From positions 1 to 64,000 of the forward strand of contig CAWHWB010000009.1 of NCBI GenBank assembly GCA_963832875.1: a stretch of DNA of 64,000 nucleotides, in the 5' to 3' direction. A model generated the notes under the pieces. The model saw only the letters and a list, made by a program, of their open reading frames with translations, ran no database searches and had not been told where the DNA came from. The stretch comes from AP-15 sp963832875 (GTDB lineage: Bacteria; Pseudomonadota; Alphaproteobacteria; ATCC43930; CGMCC-115725). The position numbers and the translations under genes are program-made. This document shows, one piece after another, positions 56,022 to 64,000 of this stretch; within the stretch, counting starts at the first letter, position 1, and every line of letters begins with the position of its first letter.

Positions 56022-57176
56022 ATGCTTTACAGCACCGATCGCATTCTAACGACTCATGCCGGCTCGTTGCCGCGCCCGGCGGATCTCAAGGACATGGTCG
56101 TGGCCAAGGCGAACGGCGCATCCTATGACCCGGAGGCACTCGGCCGGCGTCTCAAATCCGCGGTGGCGGAAACCGTGCGGCATCAGGCCGAGTGCGGTCT
56201 CGACATCGTCAATGACGGCGAGCTGTCCAAGACCAATTTCACCGATTACGTCCGCTGGCGGATCGCCGGCTACGAAGAGAGGCCGTCCTCCGGCCCGCGC
56301 CGGCTCAGCATCACGGCGCGCGACGAGACCAAATTCGCCGGCTATTTCGCCGCCAACCCGCGCGCCCGGCCGGTCGGTCCGCCGACCATGCCGGTTTGCG
56401 TCGACAAGCTGCGCTATGTCGGCCAGGCCGACCTCGCCACCGATCTGGACAACTTCAAGGCCGCGCTCGCCGGGGTCGATGTGGTCGGGGCCTTTCTGCC
56501 GGCCAACACCCCGGGCACGATCGAGCATTGGATGCTGAACGAATACTACAAGAGCGACGAAGAGTTCGTCTTCGCGATCGCCGACACGATGCACGAGGAA
56601 TACCAGGCGATCGTCGATGCCGGCTTTCTGCTGCAGATCGACGACCCGGATCTTCCCGACGGCTGGAACTGCCTGCCCGCGATTACCCTGCCGGAATACC
56701 GCAGCTACGCGGCGATGCGGGTCGACGCCCTCAACCACGCGCTCCGCGGCATTCCCAAGGAAAAAATCCGCCTGCATGTCTGCTGGGGCAGCCATCACGG
56801 CCCGCACCACGACGACATCCCGCTCCGGGAGATCGTCGACCTGATCTTGCGCGTCGAGGCCGGCAGCTTCTCGATCGAAGCCTCGAACCCCTGCCATGAA
56901 CATGAGTGGCGGGTCTTCGAAGAGGTGAAATTGCCCGAGGGCGCCACCCTGATCCCCGGCGTCGTCGGCCACTGCACCGATTTCATCGAGCACCCCGACC
57001 TGGTCGCCGAGCGGCTCGTGCGCTATGCCAACCTCGTCGGCCGCGAGAATGTGCTGGCCGGCACCGATTGCGGGCTCGGCACGCGGGTCGGCCACCCCTC
57101 GATCTGCTGGGCCAAGTTCTCGGCGATGGCCGAGGGTGCCAGGCGCGCGACCAAGATCCTATGGGGCCGCGCCTGA
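56022..57176 (+). CDS. MetE C-terminal-domain-like methyltransferase, copy 3
   Basis: 384 residues. Zinc ligands: His/Cys in RLHVCWGSHHGPHHDD, Glu in FSIEASNPCHEHEW, Cys in GTDCGLGTR. N-terminus ILTTHAGSLPRPADLKDM. It differs from copies 1-2 in the middle (NDGELSKTNFTDYVRWRIAGYEER; NEYYKSDEEF), where the substrate would bind, and resembles the solo copy at 21157. GGAGGAAGAGCG precedes ATG 56022, 15 bases after copy 2. Complete. Confidence 0.85.
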   Translation: MLYSTDRILTTHAGSLPRPADLKDMVVAKANGASYDPEALGRRLKSAVAETVRHQAECGLDIVNDGELSKTNFTDYVRWRIAGYEERPSSGPRRLSITARDETKFAGYFAANPRARPVGPPTMPVCVDKLRYVGQADLATDLDNFKAALAGVDVVGAFLPANTPGTIEHWMLNEYYKSDEEFVFAIADTMHEEYQAIVDAGFLLQIDDPDLPDGWNCLPAITLPEYRSYAAMRVDALNHALRGIPKEKIRLHVCWGSHHGPHHDDIPLREIVDLILRVEAGSFSIEASNPCHEHEWRVFEEVKLPEGATLIPGVVGHCTDFIEHPDLVAERLVRYANLVGRENVLAGTDCGLGTRVGHPSICWAKFSAMAEGARRATKILWGRA

Positions 57177-57206
57177 AGAAAGGACTCCAAGCGCCAAGCT
57201 GCCGGT

Positions 57207-57842
57207 TCAGTTGATCCCGCAGATCTCGCTGGCGAGCGCCTCGATCTCCGCCGCGGCGGGGCTGGCGGGGGCGGTTTCGGGGACGCTCAGCCCTTGCGCC
57301 ATCGCATGCACCAGCGCGACGCGGTTGCCGATCCGGGCGGCGGCGATCGGCGCCCCCGCATGGGAAAGCTCGGCGGCGATCCGTTCGATTGCGGCCGAAC
57401 GCGGCGGAACGCGGTTCAGCACCGCCAACAACGGCCTCCTTTCCTCGCGCGCCATGGCGACCGTCGCCAGGGTCGCCCAGACATCGAGCGGCGAGGGCTG
57501 GACCGGGACCAGCACCAGCCTGGCCGCGCGGACCGCGATGCGCGCCTCGGCCTCGACATGCGCCGGGCCGTCGACGACGACGAAATCAGCCTCTCGGGCG
57601 TGGTCGCCGATCCATTGCTCGGCGCGCCAACCGGGCAATGCGGCAAACTCGAACCCGATCCCCGCATCCCCGAGCCGCGCCCGGCGCAGCGCCACCCAAC
57701 CGGCGAGGCTGGCCTGCGGGTCAATGTCGAGCAATGCGAGTTTGGCGCCTTGCCGCATCCAGGCGACCGCCAGCTGCGCCGCCAGCGTCGTCTTGCCGGC
57801 GCCGCCCTTGCGCTGCGCGATCGTAATCACCCGTCCCGCCAT
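57207..57842 (-). CDS. ParA-family ATPase
   Basis: 211 residues: deviant Walker A IAQRKGGAGKTTLAAQLAVAWM, LLDIDPQASLAGW (Walker A'), VVVDGPAH (Walker B). Small chromosomal/plasmid ParA-like member without N-terminal DNA-binding domain; no parB adjoins, so an orphan role (cell-pole, division or plasmid-like partition) is possible. The Walker B DGP replaces the usual DxPP. ATG 57842. Confidence 0.85.
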   Translation of the reverse strand: MAGRVITIAQRKGGAGKTTLAAQLAVAWMRQGAKLALLDIDPQASLAGWVALRRARLGDAGIGFEFAALPGWRAEQWIGDHAREADFVVVDGPAHVEAEARIAVRAARLVLVPVQPSPLDVWATLATVAMAREERRPLLAVLNRVPPRSAAIERIAAELSHAGAPIAAARIGNRVALVHAMAQGLSVPETAPASPAAAEIEALASEICGIN

Positions 57843-57958
57843 CAACTGTGCTTTAACAGAGGTCGAGGCGGGACGGTAAGCGCCGTTTAGCGGCGGCGGC
57901 TCCTCGGGGGTGAGGCTGAGGCTGGCCTGAGCTGCATCCGACCGCCTTTGTATGAAAG

Positions 57959-60154
57959 TCAGGCGAGGTCAAAGCGATCCAGGTTCATCACCTTGGTCCA
58001 CGCCGCCACGAAATCTTCCACGAACTTCGCCTTCGAATCGTCGGATGCATAGACTTCCGCGAGGGCTCGAAGCTGGGAGTGCGAACCGAAGACGAGATCG
58101 ACACGGGTGCCGGTCCAACTCAGTTCTCCGGTCGCGCGATCGCGTCCTTCAAACAAATCCTCGGCCTCCGAGACGGACTTCCAAATCGTGCCCATGTCGA
58201 GCAGGTTCACGAAGAAGTCATTGGTCAGGGTCCCGGGGCGCTTGGTGAAGACGCCGTGCTGCGACTGTCCGAAGGTGGCATTCAGCGCGCGCATGCCGCC
58301 AACGAGAACCGTCATCTCAGGGGCGGTCAACGTCAGGAGTTGCGCCCGATCGACCAGCATCTCCTCTGGCGAAGTGTATGCGGCCTTGAGGTAATTGCGG
58401 AACCCGTCCGCGGCCGGTTCGAGCACCGCGAAGGATTCGACATCGGTCTGATTCTGCGACGCATCCGTGCGGCCCGGCGTGAAGGGTACCTGTACATCAT
58501 GCCCGGCCTTCTTCGCAGCCTGCTCGACGGCGGCGCAGCCACCGAGGACGATCAGATCGGCGAGCGAGACTTTCTTTCCTACCGTCTGCGCAGCGTTGAA
58601 CTCCTTTTGGATACCCCAGAGGGTTTTAACCACGTTCGCCAGCTGGGCCGGCTGGTTGACCTCCCAATCCTTTTGCGGCGCCAAGCGGATGCGCGCCCCG
58701 TTTGCGCCACCGCGCTTGTCGGAGCCGCGGAACGTTGCCGCCGACGCCCACGCGGTCGAGACCAATTGGGAAATGGAAAGACCCGATGCGAGGATTTTGC
58801 CCTTGAGCGCGCGCATGTCCTGCTCGTCAATCAGCTTATGAGTGACGGCCGGAACGGGGTCTTGCCACAGCAACTCCTCCGCCGGGACCTCCGGGCCGAG
58901 ATAGCGCGAGCGCGGGCCCATGTCGCGATGCACCAGCTTAAACCACGCCCGGGCAAACGCGTCTGCGAGCTGATCCGGATTCTCGTGGAACCGCCTTGAA
59001 ATCTTTTCGTAAACAGGGTCGACGCGCAAGGCGAGGTCAGTGGTCAGCATGGAGGGCCCGCGACGCTTTGACGGGTCGTGCGGATCCGGCACGGTGCCGG
59101 CGCCCCCGTTGCCCTTCGGTTTCCACTGATACGCACCGGCCGGGCTCTTGGTCAGTTCCCATTCGTAGCCGAACAGGTTCGCGAAGAAGTTGTTGCTCCA
59201 CTTCGTCGGCGTCTGGGTCCAAACGACTTCCAGGCCGCTGCCGATCGCGTCATCGCCTTTGCCGCTGCCATAGGTGTTCTTCCAGCCGAGCCCCTGCTCC
59301 TCGATCGAGGCGCCTTCGGGCTCGGGGCCGACATATTTGCTCGGATCGGCCGCGCCATGGGTCTTACCGAACGTATGTCCGCCGGCGATCAGTGCCACGG
59401 TCTCCTCGTCATTCATGGCCATGCGCTTGAACGTCTCGCGGATATCCCGCGCCGCAGCGAGCGGATCCGGCTTGCCGTTTGGGCCTTCCGGATTGACGTA
59501 GATCAGGCCCATCTGTACAGCGGCGAGGGGATTATCGAGATCACGGTCGCCGCTGTAGCGCTCGTCAGCCAGCCACTTGCCTTCGGAGCCCCAATAGATG
59601 TCCTCTTCGGGCTCCCAGACATCCTCGCGTCCCCCGCCAAAGCCGAATGTCTTGAAGCCCATCGACTCCAGCGCGCAGTTGCCTGCAAGGATGATCAGGT
59701 CGGCCCACGAGATTTTCTTGCCGTACTTCTGCTTGATCGGCCACAGTAACCTGCGCGCCCTGTCGAGGAGCACGTTGTCCGGCCAGCTATTGAGCGGCGC
59801 AAAGCGTTGCGTGCCCGAGCCAGCACCACCGCGGCCGTCACCGATGCGATAGGTGCCCGCGCTGTGCCACGCCATCCGAATGAAGAGCGGCCCGTAATGT
59901 CCGAAGTCGGCCGGCCACCACTCTTGCGAGTCGGTCATCAGCGTGTAGAGGTCCTGCTTCAGGGCCTGGAAGTCGAGCTTCCCGAACTCCTCGGCGTAGT
60001 TGAAGTCCTTGCCCATGGGATTGGACAGGGGAGAGTTTTGCTGCAGAATTTTGAGGTTCAACTGGTTCGGCCACCAGTCCCGATTCGACCTGGCCCTTGC
60101 CGCCCCGTGTCCGTGATGCCCGTGCATCACCGGGCACTTGTTTTCGCCTGGCAT
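57959..60154 (-). CDS. katG: catalase-peroxidase
   Basis: 731-residue bifunctional haem enzyme removing peroxide. Distal site RMAWHSAGTYR; the unusual Met-Tyr-Trp crosslink residues are present: Trp in RMAWHS, Tyr in GLIYVNPEGP, Met in KRMAMNDEE; proximal His in ALIAGGHTFGKTHGA. The second, haem-less half follows (DPVPAVTHKLID...). ATG 60154 (MPGENKCPVMHG) follows GAGGACGAGGGAAAC; a TTG at 60178 is less likely. Divergent from a Sua5 gene; A/T-rich promoter region 60240-60300 includes a TTGACA (RC of 60291-60296), but no clear -10 at the right distance. Confidence 0.95.
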   Translation of the reverse strand: MPGENKCPVMHGHHGHGAARARSNRDWWPNQLNLKILQQNSPLSNPMGKDFNYAEEFGKLDFQALKQDLYTLMTDSQEWWPADFGHYGPLFIRMAWHSAGTYRIGDGRGGAGSGTQRFAPLNSWPDNVLLDRARRLLWPIKQKYGKKISWADLIILAGNCALESMGFKTFGFGGGREDVWEPEEDIYWGSEGKWLADERYSGDRDLDNPLAAVQMGLIYVNPEGPNGKPDPLAAARDIRETFKRMAMNDEETVALIAGGHTFGKTHGAADPSKYVGPEPEGASIEEQGLGWKNTYGSGKGDDAIGSGLEVVWTQTPTKWSNNFFANLFGYEWELTKSPAGAYQWKPKGNGGAGTVPDPHDPSKRRGPSMLTTDLALRVDPVYEKISRRFHENPDQLADAFARAWFKLVHRDMGPRSRYLGPEVPAEELLWQDPVPAVTHKLIDEQDMRALKGKILASGLSISQLVSTAWASAATFRGSDKRGGANGARIRLAPQKDWEVNQPAQLANVVKTLWGIQKEFNAAQTVGKKVSLADLIVLGGCAAVEQAAKKAGHDVQVPFTPGRTDASQNQTDVESFAVLEPAADGFRNYLKAAYTSPEEMLVDRAQLLTLTAPEMTVLVGGMRALNATFGQSQHGVFTKRPGTLTNDFFVNLLDMGTIWKSVSEAEDLFEGRDRATGELSWTGTRVDLVFGSHSQLRALAEVYASDDSKAKFVEDFVAAWTKVMNLDRFDLA

Positions 60155-60334
60155 GTTTCCCTCGTCCTCGGTTTGCAACTTACGACGACGCTCCGACGAC
60201 GGCGCTTCGGTGGCTATAATCCATTCTCTCCTCCGAAGGCCTCAATTGTTGATATTTAGAACCATACTAATCTGGGGTATGTTGAGGGCTTGTCAATACC
60301 GCGGGCTGGCGCTGGTTTGAGCACGCCCACCACG

Positions 60335-61309
<975 letters not shown>

Positions 61310-61596
61310 GGTCGTACCGCTGCAGGATGGCGCCGGAGAGCACCACCCGAAAACCGCGGCGCTCGACGGTTCAGAAACCGGCGCCGGCGGATCGCGCCGG
61401 TCGGTCTGATCTCTCGGGTGAAGTCCGATCCGGATTCGTGCTGAATCGCGCCGCGTTGGCCTTAAATCTGGACCGCTATTTTCAGCCGAGCGCTAAACCC
61501 TTCAAGCCAGGGGCGCGACCCTTGAGGGCAATGCAGCTTGGTCCAAGCCGGCCATCCATGCGCATCGGAATTGGGCTGCCTCAGCGCGACCGCCGA
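61310..61596. other. intergenic, nothing recognised
   Basis: About 290 bases between the convergent Sua5 and trpF genes. I see no gene or clear terminator. Confidence 0.5.
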
Positions 61597-62241
61597 CTAA
61601 ATTGCGCGGGCGGCAGCGAGGAAGGTGCTGATTTTGTCGGGGTCCTTTTCGCCGGGGCGGCGCTCGACGCCGGAGGACACATCGACGCAAGCGGCACCGG
61701 AAATGCGCACCGCCTCCGGCAGCAATGCGGCGGTCAGCCCGCCCGACAGCAGCCACGGGCGGCGCCACGCACGGCCGGCGATCAGCCGCCAGTCGAAAGC
61801 GAGGCCGTTGCCGCCGGGGAGCGCGTCCGGCCGCGGCGGCGGCTTGGCGTCGAACAACAGGAAATCGGCAGCTGCCTCGTGCTCTCCGGCGCGGACGAGA
61901 TCATCGGGGCCGGCGATCGGAACCGCCTTGATCACCCTGCGGCCGAACCTCGCCCTGGCTTCGGCCACTCGATCCGGGCTCTCGCTTCCATGAAATTGAA
62001 GAAAATCGATCGGCGCCGCGGCCAGAACAGCGTCAATGGTCGCATCGTCGGCGTCGACAAAGAGCCCGACCCGGCCAATCCCGGCCGGGACCGCGGCGCA
62101 CAGTCGGGCGGCCTGCGCCGGCGTGACCGCGCGCGGGCTCGGCGGGTAGAAGACAAAGCCCAGATAGGCGGCGCCGCCGCCGACAGCCGCCGTCACCGCC
62201 GGTTCGCTCGACAATCCGCAGATCTTGGCCGCAACCATCAT
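61597..62241 (-). CDS. trpF: phosphoribosylanthranilate isomerase
   Basis: 214-residue TIM barrel, third step of tryptophan synthesis. AKICGL (catalytic Cys), YLGFVFYPPSPRAV, VGLFVDAD, DFLQFHGSESPD (catalytic Asp region: LLFDAKPPP), WLLSGGL and DVSSGVERRPGEKD phosphate loop. The ATG at 62241 overlaps the phaR stop (ATGA). No trpB follows in the window. Confidence 0.93.
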   Translation of the reverse strand: MMVAAKICGLSSEPAVTAAVGGGAAYLGFVFYPPSPRAVTPAQAARLCAAVPAGIGRVGLFVDADDATIDAVLAAAPIDFLQFHGSESPDRVAEARARFGRRVIKAVPIAGPDDLVRAGEHEAAADFLLFDAKPPPRPDALPGGNGLAFDWRLIAGRAWRRPWLLSGGLTAALLPEAVRISGAACVDVSSGVERRPGEKDPDKISTFLAAARAI

Positions 62242-62876
62242 TCCTGCTTATGCGGTGGGTCGGGCTGATCGCCGCGCCGATCGCGCCCCAGCGCCTCGAG
62301 CTGCCGGGTCAGCGCGTCGATTTGCGCCTCGAGCCGCTTCAGCCGCGGGTCTTCGCCGGAAGCGGGCGCCGTCGCCCCGGCATCGGCCACCGGAGACTTT
62401 TCCTCGACCGCGTAAGGGGCCAGCATTTTGAGGGCGCGCTGGAACAATGCCATGTTCTGCTTGCCCATTTCCTCGAACTGTCCGAACGGGAAGATGCCGA
62501 AGGTCGCCTGCAGACTTCTGCGCATCTGCTCCTGGTTGCGGCCAAAGGCGATCATCGCCTGTTCGAGATAGCCCGGCACCAGAACCTGCATGCTGTCGCC
62601 ATAAAAGCCGATCAGCTGCCGCAGAAAGCTGATCGGCAGCAGGTTCTGGCCCTTTTGCTCCTGCTCGACAATGATTTGCGTCAGCACCGAGCGGGTGATG
62701 TCTTCGCCGGTCTTGGCGTCGTGGGCGACAAAGTCGCCGCCTTCCTTGATCAGCTTGGCCAGATCGTCGAGGGTGACGTAGCTGCTCGTCGCCGTGTTGT
62801 AGAGCCGGCGGTTGGCGTATTTCTTGACGACGACCGGCTTGCCGCCGCCCGGTCTTTCGTTGTTCGGAGTGTTCAT
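62238..62876 (-). CDS. phaR: polyhydroxyalkanoate synthesis repressor PhaR
   Basis: 212 residues. DNA/PHA-binding N-terminal domain VVVKKYANRRLYNTATSSYVTLDDLAKLIKEG, followed by the PHB-accumulation domain (ITRSVLTQIIVEQEQKGQNLLPISFLRQLIGFYGDSMQ, FGRNQEQMRR) and a charged tail. Senses PHA granules and represses phasin genes. ATG 62876 chosen over 62894. Divergent from a PHA-synthase-like gene, which fits its role. Confidence 0.94.
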   Translation of the reverse strand: MNTPNNERPGGGKPVVVKKYANRRLYNTATSSYVTLDDLAKLIKEGGDFVAHDAKTGEDITRSVLTQIIVEQEQKGQNLLPISFLRQLIGFYGDSMQVLVPGYLEQAMIAFGRNQEQMRRSLQATFGIFPFGQFEEMGKQNMALFQRALKMLAPYAVEEKSPVADAGATAPASGEDPRLKRLEAQIDALTRQLEALGRDRRGDQPDPPHKQE

Positions 62877-63010
62877 GCGCGCGCCGTGTCCCATCGGAAA
62901 CCCTGCCCCGCCATCACAATACAGCGATTTGGCGCGACCGCCTCATCAAACCCGCGCCGCCCGCCCCCGGTTGGCTTCCGCCGCCGAGCGCAAGGCGTAT
63001 AGTGCCGCCG

Positions 63011-64000
63011 ATGACCGACGCCCGCGACCTCGCTCGCCGCTATCTGGCGCTGTGGGAAGACTATCTGACGGCGCTTCTGTCCGAACCCGGCGCGGCGGAT
63101 CCGTCATGGTCTCGCAGCGCCGCGACACCGGAAGCGGCTCGACGACCGCTGCCGCGTGACCCAACCGCCGGCTCCGGACCGCCGGCTGGCGCCCCGGCCG
63201 TTTCCGGTGCATCTGGCGAGTGCGATCGGCTTGTGGCTGAGCTCGCGCGCCGCCTTGCCGTCGTTGCGGACCATGCCGCTGGGGTCGGGCGCGACCGGCG
63301 AAAGGTTGCGCGCCCTTGCCGTCGAAATCGACGCGTTCGGACCTGATCGGGTCGCCAGCGCGCTCGACGACGAGATCGCTCTGCGCGCCGAGGGCTATCT
63401 CGCCGGGTTGGAGACCTATCGCCGCCATCCCTACAGGCGCTCGGCACCAGAGCCGCCGGTGCTGTGGCAGGAAGGGACCACCCGGCTCCTCGATTACGGT
63501 GGCGGCGGCGACCGGCCGGGCCTCGCAGTCATTGTCGTGCCGTCGTTGATCAATCGCTACTATGTCCTGGACCTGCTGCCAGAGCGCAGCTTTCTGCGCT
63601 ATCTCGCCGCGAGCGGCTTGCGCCCGCTGGTCGTCGATTGGGGCGCACCGGGCGCCACCGAATGCCAGCTCGATGTGAGCGGCTATAGCGAACGCCTCGA
63701 CCGCGGCATCGCCGCCGCGGCGCAAACCACCGGCGCTCCGCTCGGAATTCTCGGCTATTGCATGGGCGGGCTCTTCGCCGTGGCGGCGGCTTTGCGGCGC
63801 CGAAATCAAGTCGCATGCGTTGCGCTCTTGGCGACGCCTTGGGATTTCCATGCGGGGCAGAGCCTGGTGGCGAGGCTTCTCGGCCTCGGCGCGGAGGCGT
63901 CGGCACCGGCCGACGTCGGCGCCGACACGGTCCCGGTCGAGATCGTCCAGAGCTTCTTCTTCCTGCTGGATCCGTTTCTGGCGGAGCGCAAATTCGTCCG
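63011..64000 (+). CDS. PHA-synthase-like alpha/beta hydrolase, partial, frameshift near N-terminus
   Basis: Runs off the right end. From ATG 63011 the first ~40 residues (DLARRYLALWEDYLTALLSEPG) are in one frame; somewhere between ~63100 and 63170 the frame moves by one, after which it is open to the end: PFPVHLASAIGLWLS, GYLAGLETYRRHPYRR, AVIVVPSLINRYYVLDLLPERSFLRYLA, and the lipase-like box GILGYCMGGL with Cys as in PHA synthases (GxCxGG). LVVDWGAPGATE follows the PHA synthase pattern. It may make or remodel polyhydroxyalkanoate; shorter PhaC-like proteins of this sort are common next to phaR. Confidence 0.75.

Noticed and set aside
60240..60300. katG promoter with TTGACA and a Fur/Irr-like box
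   Set aside because: No acceptable -10 at 16-18 bases, and the TTTAG...CTAAT dyad does not match the Irr or Fur consensus spacing.

Overview
The window is about 64 kb of high-GC DNA from an alphaproteobacterium. The 16S-tRNA-Ile-tRNA-Ala-23S order, the DUF1489 gene, the glmU-glmS pair, the TrpF-PhaR-PHA synthase neighbourhood and the many branched-chain/acyl-CoA genes all fit a Rhodospirillales/Rhizobiales-like soil or aquatic heterotroph. I cannot name a genus from sequence alone.

Layout. 1-3262: minus-strand rRNA operon (23S 5' part, tRNA-Ala, tRNA-Ile, 16S) with a long leader and a candidate promoter near 3714-3742. 3812-7980: DUF1489 gene and both methylcrotonyl-CoA carboxylase subunits (leucine breakdown). 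8107-10394: decayed accessory strip with a frameshifted HigB toxin, a HigA antitoxin lacking a normal start codon, a SnoaL-like protein, a 20-codon scrap of a carboxyltransferase gene and two unplaced helical ORFs. 10395-19260: threonine dehydratase, glmU-glmS (glmU frameshifted), thiosulfate sulfurtransferase, GatC/AtzG-like small protein plus amidase, HMG-CoA lyase, CDF metal exporter (frameshifted). 19410-27611: thiolase, zinc-ribbon protein, a solo MetE-C-like protein, a damaged FAD oxidoreductase, agmatinase-family hydrolase, nitroreductase, ECF sigma/anti-sigma pair. 27658-35929: tripartite-type efflux locus (membrane fusion protein, two tandem RND pumps, MarR regulator). 36195-43492: uracil-DNA glycosylase, MoaB, acyl-CoA dehydrogenase, FecR/DUF6600 secreted protein, baeRF-like protein, threonine synthase-like enzyme. 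43752-48429: complete branched-chain amino-acid-type ABC transporter (substrate-binding protein, two permeases, two ATPases). 48441-49234: remnant of a tungstate transporter with a TupB/TupA deletion junction. 49391-50987: MBL-fold hydrolase, MscL. 51083-57176: a one-carbon/methyl-transfer cluster: SAM-type methyltransferase and MetF-like reductase, divergent from three tandem MetE-C-like proteins. 57207-64000: ParA-like ATPase, KatG, Sua5, TrpF, PhaR and a PHA-synthase-like gene running off the end.

How it fits together. Leucine/branched-chain catabolism is spread over the window: uptake (ABC transporter), acyl-CoA dehydrogenase, methylcrotonyl-CoA carboxylase, HMG-CoA lyase and thiolase. 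The most unusual element is the divergent methyltransferase-MetF / triple MetE-C cluster; with the separate copy at 21157-22347 there are four MetE-C paralogues, all retaining the His-x-Cys...Glu...Cys zinc ligands and all lacking the N-terminal MetE domain. Their thiol acceptor and methyl donor are unknown to me.

Caution: at least eight genes carry single-base shifts, several in or near homopolymers and some mutually compensating (FAD oxidoreductase, mscL). Residual assembly indels are therefore a serious alternative to real gene decay for many of the 'pseudogenes' below.
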